A DNA stretch of 64,000 nucleotides, from the NCBI RefSeq assembly GCF_008327825.1, contig NZ_AP019827.1:1054001-1118000 (forward strand), in the 5' to 3' direction. The stretch is from Leptotrichia shahii. GTDB lineage: Bacteria > Fusobacteriota > Fusobacteriia > Fusobacteriales > Leptotrichiaceae. The position numbers were made by a program, and so were the translations under genes. The notes under the pieces are model-generated. The model ran no database searches. It was not told the origin of the DNA and saw only the letters and a list, made by a program, of their open reading frames with translations. Position 1 is the first letter of the stretch; each line of letters opens with the position of its first letter. Shown piece by piece: positions 1 through 8,831 of this stretch.

Positions 1-1
1 G

Positions 2-268
2 AATGTTTCAAAAAGATATTTTGATTCTACTAATCGAGATGTGGAACTTATAAAATTAAATGGCTCTATTGAAATAGCACCAATTTTGGGGCTTTCTGAT
101 GTGATTATGGATATTGTTGAAACTGGAACAACTTTGAAAGAAAATAATTTGAAAGTATTGAAAACTATTGAAGATATAAGTGCTAGGTTTATTGCTAATA
201 AGTCGAGCTATAGATTTAAAAATGAAGAAATAGAGAAAATTGTTAAAAGTATAAAAGAAATTTTATAA
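2..268 (+). CDS. hisG: ATP phosphoribosyltransferase, C-terminal part (cut by window edge)
   Basis: Only the last 88 codons are present; the frame is open to the window edge, so the internal GTG at 41 is not the start. The residues LNGSIEIAPILGLSD followed by IVETGTTL are the conserved phosphoribosyl-pyrophosphate-binding end of the HisG catalytic core. HisG performs the first step of histidine synthesis, joining ATP and PRPP. The protein stops about 50 residues after this motif, so it lacks the C-terminal regulatory domain of long-form HisG. It should therefore be the short form, which in known species needs the HisZ partner; hisZ would have to lie outside the window. hisD starts 77 bases downstream in the same direction. 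Confidence 0.9.
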   Translation, partial: NVSKRYFDSTNRDVELIKLNGSIEIAPILGLSDVIMDIVETGTTLKENNLKVLKTIEDISARFIANKSSYRFKNEEIEKIVKSIKEIL

Positions 269-345
269 AGATAGTTAGTATTGTTTTTTTGTTTATATAA
301 AAAATTTATATTTTTAAAATAAAAAATGAAATGGAGTGATCTGTT

Positions 346-1626
346 ATGATTAAAACTATAAAATATTCAAAAGATGTTGATTTGGAAAAGGAGCTTGCTA
401 GAAGTCAGTTTTCTTATGATGATGTAAATGAAACTGTGGAAAGCATTTTGAAAGATGTTAAAGCTAGAGGAGATAAGGCTTTGATAGAATATACTGAAAA
501 ATTTGACGGTGTAAAACTGGAAAATCTGGAAGTTAATGAAGAAGAAATTCAAAAGGCTTTTGATACGATTGATAAGGATTTGATGGAAGTTATTCAGTAT
601 TCTCATGACAATATTAAAAAATTTCACGAAAAGCAAGTTAGAAATGATTTTTTAATAAGACAGGAAAATGGAGTAGTTTTGGGGCAAGTAGTTAATCCGA
701 TTGAAAAAGTTGGACTTTATGTTCCCGGGGGAACAGCTGCATATCCATCAACTGTTTTGATGAATGCAGTTCCAGCAAAAATTGCTGGATGTAAGGAAAT
801 TGTAATGGTGACACCTCCAACGAAAGATGGAACAATTTTGCCGTCTCTTTTAGTTGCTGCTAAAATTTCTGGAGTTGATAGAATCTTTAAAGTAGGTGGA
901 GCTCAATCAATAGCTGCTCTTAGTTATGGTACAGAAACTGTTCCAAAAGTTTATAAAATTGGAGGTCCTGGAAATATTTACGTTGCAATGGCAAAAAAAA
1001 TGGTTTATGGAGAAGTTTCAATTGATATGATAGCAGGTCCAAGTGAAGTATTGATTATTGCTGATGAAAGTGCAGATTCAGTTCATACAGCGGCAGATTT
1101 GTTATCGCAAGCGGAGCATGATAAATTGGCAGCTTGTATATTAGTTACAACATCACAAAGATTAGCAGATGAAGTAGCAATGGAAGTAGAAAAGCAATTA
1201 AAAGAACTGCCAAGGGAGGAAATTGCCAGAACTTCGATTGAAACTCAAGGTAGAATTATTGTTGTAGAAAATATGGATGAAGCAGTTTTTGTAAGTAATT
1301 TTGTAGCACCGGAACATTTAGAACTGGCAGTGGATAATCCTTTTGAATTATTGCCAAGAATAAAAAATGCAGGCTCAATATTTATGGGACATAATACACC
1401 TGAACCACTTGGAGATTATTTGGCAGGCCCAAATCACACATTACCAACAAGCGGAACTGCCAAATTCTCTTCTCCACTCTCAGTAGACGATTTCGTTAAA
1501 AAATCTTCGTTTATTTACTATTCAAAACAAGGACTTGAAGAAGTTAAGGATAAAGTAATTAAATTTGCTGAAAATGAAGGGCTTACAGCACATGCTCGTT
1601 CAGTTTCAAAAAGATTTGATAAATAA
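346..1626 (+). CDS. hisD: Histidinol dehydrogenase
   Basis: A 426-residue protein of normal family length that oxidises histidinol to histidine in two NAD-dependent steps. Visible signatures are GPSEVLIIAD, the zinc-site segment LLSQAEHD, the catalytic APEHLEL pair and GPNHTLPT near the C-terminus. The ATG is preceded by a GGAG ribosome site 9 bases upstream. The gene lies between hisG and an unrelated ATPase gene. The 238 bases after it are AT-rich, with only a weak short hairpin near 1637-1655, and I see no clear terminator. No sign of damage. Confidence 0.97.
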   Translation: MIKTIKYSKDVDLEKELARSQFSYDDVNETVESILKDVKARGDKALIEYTEKFDGVKLENLEVNEEEIQKAFDTIDKDLMEVIQYSHDNIKKFHEKQVRNDFLIRQENGVVLGQVVNPIEKVGLYVPGGTAAYPSTVLMNAVPAKIAGCKEIVMVTPPTKDGTILPSLLVAAKISGVDRIFKVGGAQSIAALSYGTETVPKVYKIGGPGNIYVAMAKKMVYGEVSIDMIAGPSEVLIIADESADSVHTAADLLSQAEHDKLAACILVTTSQRLADEVAMEVEKQLKELPREEIARTSIETQGRIIVVENMDEAVFVSNFVAPEHLELAVDNPFELLPRIKNAGSIFMGHNTPEPLGDYLAGPNHTLPTSGTAKFSSPLSVDDFVKKSSFIYYSKQGLEEVKDKVIKFAENEGLTAHARSVSKRFDK

Positions 1627-1864
1627 AAAATAGAATTTGTCTGAAAACAGATTTTTAATAATTTTTTGATAAGATTGAAAATTATAAATTTCTAGTTTTC
1701 AGGCTTTTTCAAAATATTAAAATTTTTCATTTTTAAAATAAAAAGTATCTAATTTTTAAAGTTTTTATTATAGAAAAGAAAAAAAATTAGAATTATGAAG
1801 TTTTTGATTTAAGAATAAAAATTGATTATATTTCTTTTTGATATACTTTGTATGAGGTGATTTT

Positions 1865-3058
1865 ATGGTTAAAAGAACTGAATACTTGGAAAAATTGAAA
1901 AAAATAAAAGATATGCAGATAATAAAGGTTATCACAGGCGTTAGGAGGTGCGGGAAATCTACATTGCTATCTCAATTTAAAAATTTTTTAATAGAATCTG
2001 GTATCTTGGAAGAACAGATAATTTCCATAAATTTTGAGGATTTAAAGTTTGAAGATTTAAAAGATTATAAATTATTGTATCAATATATAAACGAAAGACT
2101 TGTGCCTAATAAAAAAAATTATATATTTATTGATGAAATTCAGGAAGTTGAAAATTTTCAAAGGGCAGTGGATTCTTTATTTATAAAGGATAACACAGAT
2201 ATTTATATAACAGGCTCCAATGCGATGATGCTATCTGGCGAATTAGCAACACTGCTTTCAGGCAGATACATTGAAATATCCATATTGCCTCTATCTTTTT
2301 CCGAATATCTTGAATTGAATGAAACACAGGACGTGAGACAGACTTGGAATAAATATTTTGAAAATGGCGGATTTCCTTATGCGACACAAATAAATGATGA
2401 TGATATAAGAAAAGACTATTTAATGGGAATATACAACACAGTTTTGTTAAAAGATATAGTTGCAAGAAATAAAGTACAGGATATTACGTTACTCGAATCT
2501 GTAGTAAAATTTCTATTTGAAAACATCGGAAATATCGTCTCACCCAAAAAAATAGCAGATACACTTGTTTCCTATGGCAGAAAAACTACATCTTCTACCG
2601 TTGAAAATTATATAGAAGCCCTGAAATCATCGTTTATTTTGTACAAAGCTGGACGTTATGATATAAAAGGAAAGCAACATTTAAAGTCGCTGGAGAAATA
2701 TTATATAGTTGACATAGGACTAAGAAAATTGCTTATAAATAAAAAACATAGCGATATTGGGCATATTTTGGAAAATATAGTTTATTTGGAATTGATTAGA
2801 CGTGGATATACTGTGTATATTGGTAAAATTGGAGATTTAGAAATAGATTTTATAGCAGAACGAAATAATGAAAGAGAATACTATCAAGTGTCAGCAACGA
2901 TACTTGATGAAAATACATTCAAGAGAGAGATAATGCCATTAAAGAAAGTAAAAGATAATTTTCAGAAGTTTATAATTTCGATGGATGAAATAAATTTAAG
3001 CGAAGATGGAATAAAGCATATAAATATTTTAGATTTTTTACAAAATCGAGATAATTAG
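1865..3058 (+). CDS. AAA ATPase with DUF4143 nuclease-like C-terminus
   Basis: A 397-residue protein of the widespread AAA_14/DUF4143 type. The N-terminal half has a Walker A motif GVRRCGKST (about residues 25-33), a Walker B motif YIFIDEIQ (about 94-101) and sensor-like ITGSNAMML. The C-terminal half has the DUF4143 segment ending in a conserved block, YIGKIGDLEIDFIAE, that resembles restriction-nuclease folds. The function of the family is not established. A ribosome site GAGGTGA precedes the ATG. The gene sits between hisD and hisC, breaking the histidine operon. Parts of it (2200-2600) look richer in GC and GGC/GCG codons than its neighbours, which suggests acquisition; I judged this by eye only. 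Confidence 0.85.
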   Translation: MVKRTEYLEKLKKIKDMQIIKVITGVRRCGKSTLLSQFKNFLIESGILEEQIISINFEDLKFEDLKDYKLLYQYINERLVPNKKNYIFIDEIQEVENFQRAVDSLFIKDNTDIYITGSNAMMLSGELATLLSGRYIEISILPLSFSEYLELNETQDVRQTWNKYFENGGFPYATQINDDDIRKDYLMGIYNTVLLKDIVARNKVQDITLLESVVKFLFENIGNIVSPKKIADTLVSYGRKTTSSTVENYIEALKSSFILYKAGRYDIKGKQHLKSLEKYYIVDIGLRKLLINKKHSDIGHILENIVYLELIRRGYTVYIGKIGDLEIDFIAERNNEREYYQVSATILDENTFKREIMPLKKVKDNFQKFIISMDEINLSEDGIKHINILDFLQNRDN

Positions 3059-3190
3059 AACAAAAAATTAATAGAAGAAACAAAAAAAGAATTAAATGAA
3101 ATTACCAAAGAAAGCCGTTTTCTTGAGTTTAAAAAAATAAATGGAAAATGGCAAACAAAAGACAGCTTATATAATTTTACCAGAGCTTAA
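3059..3190 (+). pseudogene. In-frame coding remnant after the ATPase stop
   Basis: Directly after the TAG of the ATPase gene the same frame stays open for 43 codons to TAA at 3188. The translation looks protein-like (for example LEFKKINGKWQTKDSLYNF). It has no start codon of its own and no ribosome site. It may be the end of a lost gene, or a former C-terminal extension separated by a nonsense change. I do not recognise the family. Confidence 0.3.
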
Positions 3191-3243
3191 CTAAAACAAT
3201 TAGAAATTGTACCAAAGTTCTTATTTAAAGGAGGAGTTATAAA

Positions 3244-4332
3244 ATGAGTAAATTCTGGAATGATAAAATAAAAGAAATAGAGCCTTATGTTCCTGGAGAG
3301 CAGCCGAAAGATAAAAAATACATTAAACTTAATACAAATGAAAATCCTTATCCGCCATCAGCAAAAGTTATAGAAAAAATAAAATCTATGAATTTGGAAG
3401 ATTTGAAATTGTATCCAGATCCAGATGTAACGGAGCTTGGAAAAGTTATTGCTGAGTATTTTTCTAATAAAATAAATAATAAAATTACATATAAACAGGT
3501 ATTTATTGGAAATGGATCAGATGAGATTCTAGCATTTATTTTTATGACGTTTTTCAATGCGGGAGATAAAGTGTATTATCCAGATATTACATACAGTTTT
3601 TATCCAGTTTATGCAGATTTATTTAATGTAAAGGAAATCAAAATTCCATTAAATGATAATTTTGAAATTGAAATTGAAAAATATTTCGGACTTGATGGGC
3701 ATATTATTATTACAAATCCAAATGCACCGACTTCGATTGCATTGAAATTAGAAGAAATTGAAAAAATTGCAGAAAAAAACCCTAGTCAACTTGTTGTTGT
3801 AGATGAGGCTTATGTTGATTTTGGTGCGGAAAGTGCTGTGAAATTGGTGAATAAATATGATAATGTTCTTGTTGTGCAGACATTTTCAAAATCTCGTTCA
3901 TTTGCAGGAATGCGTCTAGGATATGCGATTGGTTCGGAAAATACAATAGAAGGGCTTAATAGGCTAAAATTTTCGTTCAATTCATACACAATTGACAGAA
4001 TCTCGATTGAAGCTGGAATTGAATCGTTTAAGGATGATGAATATTTTGAAAAAACTAATGCTAAAATTATTCAGACTAGAGAAAAAACATCTGAAGAATT
4101 GAAAAAATTAGGATTTAAAGTATTAAATTCAAGTGCTAATTTTATTTTTATTTCTCATAACAAAATTTTCGCAGGCGATTTGTATAAACAGCTAAAAGAA
4201 AATGGAGTTTTAGTAAGATATTTTGCAAAAGATAGGATTGATAATTATTTGAGGGTTACAATTGGGACTGATGAGGAAATAGGGATTTTTATTGAAAAAT
4301 TGGAAGATTTATTAGGAAATAATGTAAATTAA
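3244..4332 (+). CDS. hisC: Histidinol-phosphate aminotransferase
   Basis: A 362-residue fold-type I pyridoxal-phosphate enzyme that transaminates imidazole-acetol phosphate to histidinol phosphate. Landmarks are LNTNENPYPPS at the N-terminus, TNPNAPTS, VDEAYVDF with the cofactor aspartate, the Schiff-base lysine in TFSKSRSFAGMRLGYAIG, and YLRVTIGT near the end. A very good ribosome site (AAAGGAGG) lies just before the ATG. Between the ATPase remnant and this start there is room for a promoter, but I cannot identify a convincing one. hisB follows 39 bases later. Confidence 0.96.
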   Translation: MSKFWNDKIKEIEPYVPGEQPKDKKYIKLNTNENPYPPSAKVIEKIKSMNLEDLKLYPDPDVTELGKVIAEYFSNKINNKITYKQVFIGNGSDEILAFIFMTFFNAGDKVYYPDITYSFYPVYADLFNVKEIKIPLNDNFEIEIEKYFGLDGHIIITNPNAPTSIALKLEEIEKIAEKNPSQLVVVDEAYVDFGAESAVKLVNKYDNVLVVQTFSKSRSFAGMRLGYAIGSENTIEGLNRLKFSFNSYTIDRISIEAGIESFKDDEYFEKTNAKIIQTREKTSEELKKLGFKVLNSSANFIFISHNKIFAGDLYKQLKENGVLVRYFAKDRIDNYLRVTIGTDEEIGIFIEKLEDLLGNNVN

Positions 4333-4371
4333 GAATTATGATAAATAAATTTACAATGAAAGGATAATGCT

Positions 4372-4962
4372 ATGAGAAAATCTAAAATTGAAAGAAATAC
4401 ATTTGAAACAAAAATAAAAGTTGAATTGAATATTGACGGGACTGGGAAATATGAAAATAATACAGGAGTTGGATTTTTAGATCACATGCTTGATTTATTT
4501 GCAAAACATGGAAGATTCGATTTGAAAGTTTATTGTGACGGAGATACAAAAGTTGATGATCATCACAGTACGGAAGATATTGGAATTGCACTTGGGAAAT
4601 GTTTTTATAAGGCCCTAGGAGATTTAAAAGGGGTTAATAGATACGGAAACTTTCTTTTGCCGATGGATGAGGCTCTGACATTGGTTGCAGTTGATTTGAG
4701 CGGAAGATATTTTTTGAATTTTGATGTAAATATTCCGACTGAGAAAGTTGGAACTTTTGATACTGAATTAGTGGAAGAGTTTTTTGTTGGATTTACACGG
4801 CATTTGAATGCAACGTTACATATAAAAAATATGGCAGGGACAAATTCGCATCACATAATTGAGTCAATTTTTAAAGGCGTTGCTAGAGCTTTGGCACAGG
4901 CTATGAGTATTGATGAGAAATATAGGGATGAGATTCCATCGACTAAGGGAGTTTTGGTTTAA
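4372..4962 (+). CDS. hisB: Imidazoleglycerol-phosphate dehydratase
   Basis: A 196-residue monofunctional HisB, without the N-terminal phosphatase domain found in enterobacteria. This fits the separate PHP-type histidinol-phosphatase at 10741. Metal-binding histidine clusters are visible: FLDHMLDLFAKHGRFD, DDHHSTEDIGIALG and NSHHIIESIFKG. A ribosome site AAAGGA precedes the ATG. It belongs to the his cluster with hisC upstream; an AlkD-like gene follows after 143 bases. Confidence 0.96.
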   Translation: MRKSKIERNTFETKIKVELNIDGTGKYENNTGVGFLDHMLDLFAKHGRFDLKVYCDGDTKVDDHHSTEDIGIALGKCFYKALGDLKGVNRYGNFLLPMDEALTLVAVDLSGRYFLNFDVNIPTEKVGTFDTELVEEFFVGFTRHLNATLHIKNMAGTNSHHIIESIFKGVARALAQAMSIDEKYRDEIPSTKGVLV

Positions 4963-5105
4963 TCAAATTTATTAACAATTTCAAATAATTTTGAAAATAA
5001 TGAATAGTAATGATAGTGATGAGAATTTTAATAATACACTGATAAAAGCAGAAATAACAAATGAAGATATGGATAATAAGGAAAACTTGAATAGGAGGGG
5101 TTAAA

Positions 5106-5783
5106 ATGAAAATACAAAGAGAACTATTTTCACTTCAAGATAAAGAATACATGAAATTTTTAAGTAAATTGACGCCAAATGTACCAGAGAATACAATTAT
5201 TGGAGTGAGGATTCCTGAAATAAGAAAATTGGCTAAAAAATTGGTGAAGAATAATGAATATGAAAATTTTTTGAAAAAGTTGCCACATAAATATTATGAT
5301 GAGAATTTATTGCATGGAGCAATTATTTCAGAGATCAAAAACTTTGAAAATTGTATTCAATTACTTGATAACTTTTTGCCATTTATTGATAATTGGGCGG
5401 TTTGTGATACGATTTCTCCAAAAATTTTTAAAAAACATAAAAGAGAGCTAATTGAAAAAATAAGGGAATGGGTTAAGTCAGATAAAACATATATTTGTAG
5501 ATTTGGTGTAGAAATGTTGATGACACATTTTTTGGATGAAGACTTTGAAAATGAATATTTGGAAATGGTAGCGAATATTCATTCTGAGGAGTATTATGTG
5601 AAAATGGTAATTGCTTGGTTTTTTGCAACGGCACTTGCAAAAAAGTGGGATTGTGCAGTGATTTATTTAGAAAATGACAGATTGAATAGTTGGGTGCATA
5701 ATAAGACAATACAGAAGGCCCGAGAAAGTTTGAGAATTACTAATGAGAAGAAGGAGTATTTGAAGGGATTGAGAAAAGAATAA
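5106..5783 (+). CDS. DNA alkylation repair protein, AlkD-like
   Basis: A 225-residue, all-helical HEAT-like protein of the AlkD DNA glycosylase family, which removes bulky or cationic alkylated bases. The segment FIDNWAVCDTISP carries the Trp and the Asp four residues later that correspond to the AlkD catalytic pair; RFGVEMLMTHF and KWDCAVIYLE follow. The start has a strong AGGAGGGG ribosome site. It sits inside the his cluster with no obvious metabolic link. A 34-codon ORF at 5000-5104 overlaps its ribosome site but has no ribosome site of its own. Confidence 0.85.
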   Translation: MKIQRELFSLQDKEYMKFLSKLTPNVPENTIIGVRIPEIRKLAKKLVKNNEYENFLKKLPHKYYDENLLHGAIISEIKNFENCIQLLDNFLPFIDNWAVCDTISPKIFKKHKRELIEKIREWVKSDKTYICRFGVEMLMTHFLDEDFENEYLEMVANIHSEEYYVKMVIAWFFATALAKKWDCAVIYLENDRLNSWVHNKTIQKARESLRITNEKKEYLKGLRKE

Positions 5784-5916
5784 GGGGAAGAATAAAAAAC
5801 TGGAAAAAGAATTAAAATCTGAATCTTTAACTTTATTTGAAAAGGAAGGCATTTTTTGGGAAAAGAATTAAGGTGAAATATAAAATTTTGAAAAATTAAA
5901 AAATTTTTTTGAATAG

Positions 5917-5945
5917 TTGACATTATACTAAAAATAAGGTAAAAT
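5917..5945 (+). promoter_or_regulatory. Strong sigma-70-type promoter
   Basis: TTGACA (5917-5922), a 17-base spacer and TAAAAT (5940-5945), close to consensus. The expected start is near 5952, only 17 bases before a terminator hairpin at 5969. It lies in the 521-base gap between the AlkD gene and hisH. Confidence 0.6.
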
Positions 5946-5968
5946 TGTGTTCCTTGGCAGGGGAGCAA

Positions 5969-6003
5969 AAAAAGGTCTCGTAAAAAAATGAGGCCTTTTT
6001 AGT
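5969..6003 (+). terminator. Intrinsic terminator just behind a promoter
   Basis: AAAAAGGTCTC (5969-5979) pairs with GAGGCCTTTTT (5990-6000) apart from one T-G wobble, and the right arm runs into the T tract. It could end AlkD transcription, end a very short RNA from the 5917 promoter, or act as an attenuator ahead of hisH. Confidence 0.65.
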
Positions 6004-6089
6004 TTAGCATAATTTTTTTTAAACTTTTTAATATCTTTTCTTATACTATTTCTCGCTAAAATAATAGATTTATTACAACTTCTATTATG

Positions 6090-6109
6090 CAAGGGGTCAA
6101 GACCCCTTG
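6090..6109 (+). repeat. Perfect CAAGGGGTC/GACCCCTTG hairpin
   Basis: A 9-base perfect inverted repeat (6090-6098 and 6101-6109). It is not followed by a clear T tract. Related hairpins occur at 13192-13212 and 51402-51422, so this looks like a small repeated hairpin family of the genome. Confidence 0.5.
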
Positions 6110-6183
6110 TCAGAAAACAAATAAAAAATGGGATTATTATAAATAGGGCATTATTTCTTTTTTTAAATCAGGTTTAGTATTAA

Positions 6184-6212
6184 TTGCAACAATATACTTT
6201 TTTTGGTATAAT
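6184..6212 (+). promoter_or_regulatory. Candidate promoter for hisH
   Basis: TTGCAA (6184-6189), 17 bases, then TATAAT (6207-6212) preceded by TGG, which makes an extended -10. The start would be near 6219, giving a leader of about 85 bases before hisH. The same TTGCAA-17-TATAAT arrangement occurs before mscL. Confidence 0.55.
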
Positions 6213-6304
6213 TTAATTAAGTTAATTATGATTCTTTGATAAAAAAGTTATATAAAGTTACTTAAAACTTGAAAAAAATTATACAAAGAAAGGAAATTTT
6301 AATT

Positions 6305-6940
6305 ATGATAGCAGTGATTGATTATGGAGTGGGAAATCTTTTTTCCTTACTATCTTCTCTAAATTATGTTGGACTTGATACAAAACTGACTAATAATGTT
6401 GAAGAGATTAAAAGTGCGAAAGGAATAATTTTGCCAGGAGTGGGGGCATTTAGGGACGCTGTTTCTAATCTTGAAAAATATGGGTTAAAAGATATTTTGA
6501 TAGATGAAGCGAAGAATGGAAAGCCGTTTTTGGGAATTTGTCTTGGAATGCAAATGCTTTTTGAGAAAAGTTATGAATATGGTGAATTTGAAGGGCTTGG
6601 GCTTATAAATGGAACAGTTGAGGAAATTAAGAAATATATTCCAAAAAATTCTGATTTGAAAATACCTCATATGGGTTGGAATAGCTTGAAAATAAATGAT
6701 GAATTTAAAAATGATAAAATTTTGAAAGATGTGAATACTGAAGATGAAGAATATGTGTATTATGTGCATTCATATTTTGCAAAAACTGATATAAAAAATA
6801 TTGTTGCATATTCAGAATACGGAATAAAAATTTCTGGAATTGTGAAAAATAAAAATGTTTATGGAATGCAGTTTCATCCTGAAAAATCTGGAAATACTGG
6901 TTTGAAGTTATTGAAAAATTGGGGTGAATTGGTGAAATAA
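6305..6940 (+). CDS. hisH: Imidazole glycerol phosphate synthase, glutaminase subunit
   Basis: A 211-residue class I glutamine amidotransferase that supplies ammonia to HisF. The nucleophile cysteine is in GICLGMQML (about residue 79) and the His-Glu of the triad are in GMQFHPEKSG (about 194-196). An in-frame ATG-less extension from 6269 exists, but the ribosome site AAAGGAAA lies directly before 6305 and homologues begin with MIAVIDYG, so I use 6305. It is followed by a secreted-protein gene, and its partner hisF is at 8832. Confidence 0.95.
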   Translation: MIAVIDYGVGNLFSLLSSLNYVGLDTKLTNNVEEIKSAKGIILPGVGAFRDAVSNLEKYGLKDILIDEAKNGKPFLGICLGMQMLFEKSYEYGEFEGLGLINGTVEEIKKYIPKNSDLKIPHMGWNSLKINDEFKNDKILKDVNTEDEEYVYYVHSYFAKTDIKNIVAYSEYGIKISGIVKNKNVYGMQFHPEKSGNTGLKLLKNWGELVK

Positions 6941-7014
6941 AAGTGAAATTACGATTATTTTACTTAATTTATTCATTTTTGGGTTGGTTTTGATTAATTG
7001 AGAAAAAGGTATTT

Positions 7015-7869
7015 ATGAAGAAGATAATATTATTGATGAGTATTTTTGCAATAGTGAATTTGAATGCGAAAAGTCGAAGCGAGATGATAAGTCAGGATTT
7101 ATCAAAATTAGGAGTTTCTCAAGAAATAATATTAAAAACAATAGAACTGGATAAGGAAATGCCTAATGTAGTGAGTGAACCTGACAGAGAAAAAGTAAAA
7201 AAATTGGCATTAAAGATTGAAGAATTGTTGAAAAAGAATGAGAAGAATTTTGTGCTGTCAGAAAACTTGATAAATATTTATAATGCACTTGGAAAAAGTG
7301 ATGCAGAAAAATTAAATAATTTAAAACGATATGAAAAGTATAATCCTTATGAAGTGTCAAAATTGTTTTTTTCAAATATGTATTATTCCAATAAGGGAGA
7401 TTTTGATTCTTACAATAAAAATTATGAAAAACTTAAGGAAAAATATCCAGATTATTTGATTACTAGAATTGCTGTAACATATACAATAGGAGAAAATGCA
7501 ATTTGGAATATTATGCAAACAGATGAAAAAACAGCACTTGCAAGCTTAAATTCTATTATGAAAATGTGTGATGATAAGAAAAAAACGGAAGAATCACATA
7601 TTTCTGATGAACAGGCTTGGGCGTATAAATTAACAATGGGATGGTTTGCAATAAGTTTCTATTTAAATGTGAATCGTACACAGGATGCAATTAATTTTTA
7701 TTATAAAAATTTTGAAGGAAAAAATAAGCCTAATAAAGAAATATTAGATTATAGTAAGTATCAAAATTGGTTTATAAAATCAGAGTTGGCAAGAGCAAAT
7801 AAAAATGATTTCTATAATAATAAAAAATTGTTTGAAGAAAATTTAAAAAAAATAAATATGTTTGATTGA
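7015..7869 (+). CDS. Secreted helical protein of unknown function
   Basis: A 284-residue protein with a short hydrophobic N-terminus (KKIILLMSIFAIVNLNAKS) that looks like a signal peptide, followed by a soluble, lysine-rich helical body. Spacing of aromatic and small residues suggests TPR-like helices (for example around YKLTMGWFAISFYLNVN), but no standard motif is certain. It has no evident role in histidine synthesis although it lies between hisH and hisA. There is no strong ribosome site; the ATG follows AGAAAAAGG. I do not recognise the family. Confidence 0.7.
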   Translation: MKKIILLMSIFAIVNLNAKSRSEMISQDLSKLGVSQEIILKTIELDKEMPNVVSEPDREKVKKLALKIEELLKKNEKNFVLSENLINIYNALGKSDAEKLNNLKRYEKYNPYEVSKLFFSNMYYSNKGDFDSYNKNYEKLKEKYPDYLITRIAVTYTIGENAIWNIMQTDEKTALASLNSIMKMCDDKKKTEESHISDEQAWAYKLTMGWFAISFYLNVNRTQDAINFYYKNFEGKNKPNKEILDYSKYQNWFIKSELARANKNDFYNNKKLFEENLKKINMFD

Positions 7870-7955
7870 TATTTTAAAAATAACTAATTATTGTAAAAGT
7901 AACAACATAAAAATTCAATTTATAAAAATTTTAAAAATAAAAGGAGAAAATAACT

Positions 7956-8672
7956 ATGATAGAAATTTTTCCAGCGATAGATTTACATAACGGACAGGCA
8001 GTTAGATTAAGACAGGGGGATTATAACCAAGTGGAAGTATTTTTTAAAAATCCTGTTGAAGTTTTGGACTTTTTTAATAAAAATAATTCAAAAAATCTTC
8101 ATATTGTGGATTTGGATGGAGCAAAAAATGGGAATACAAAAAATTATGAGGTTATAAAAGAATTGGTTGAAAAAAGTGATTTTTTTGTTCAAGTAGGTGG
8201 TGGAATCCGTGATGAAGAAAGAATAAAAAAATATATTGAATTAGGAGTAAATCGTGTTATTTTGGGAACAATTGCCGTTGAAAATGAAGAATTTTTGAAG
8301 GAAATGGTAAAAAAATATGGCGATAAAATTGCAGTTTCTGTAGATGCGAAAGATGAGAAAGTTGCGGTTAAAGGATGGACTGAAACTGTAGAATTGAACT
8401 CGGTTGAATTTTGCAAAAAATTATCGGATATAGGTGTGCAAACAATAATTTATACCGATATTTCAAAAGATGGAATGTTAAATGGAACAAATCTTGAAAT
8501 TTATAAAAAATTGTCAAAAGTAGTTAATTCAGATATTATTGCTTCAGGTGGGATTACTTTTTTGGATGAGATTAAAGAACTTAACAAAAATCATATTTAT
8601 GGAGCAATTGTGGGAAAGGCGATTTATTCAGGAAATCTTGATTTGAAAGAAGTACTTAACATTAGTAAATAA
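7956..8672 (+). CDS. hisA: ProFAR isomerase
   Basis: A 238-residue TIM barrel that isomerises ProFAR to PRFAR. The first catalytic aspartate is in FPAIDLHNGQ (residue 8) and the second in SVDAKD (about 129). Phosphate-binding loops VGGGIRDEERI and SGGITFLDEI are both present, reflecting the half-barrel duplication shared with HisF. An AAAAGGAG ribosome site precedes the ATG. hisF follows after 159 bases that contain no gene. Confidence 0.95.
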   Translation: MIEIFPAIDLHNGQAVRLRQGDYNQVEVFFKNPVEVLDFFNKNNSKNLHIVDLDGAKNGNTKNYEVIKELVEKSDFFVQVGGGIRDEERIKKYIELGVNRVILGTIAVENEEFLKEMVKKYGDKIAVSVDAKDEKVAVKGWTETVELNSVEFCKKLSDIGVQTIIYTDISKDGMLNGTNLEIYKKLSKVVNSDIIASGGITFLDEIKELNKNHIYGAIVGKAIYSGNLDLKEVLNISK

Positions 8673-8831
8673 TATTTTAAAAATTATATAAATGAAATTA
8701 AAAATCTAAATATTGTAAATCTGTTTGATAACTAAAAAAATTATGATTATAGCAAAGGGGGGAAAGGTCTCTTATCATAGAGAAATATTAAGTTATTGAA
8801 CAACATCTATTAAAAGAAAGTTGGTATAAAA

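Noticed and set aside
5000-5104. 34-codon ORF overlapping the ribosome site of the AlkD-like gene
   Set aside because: No ribosome site, low-complexity Asn/Glu composition, and its end is made of the downstream Shine-Dalgarno sequence.
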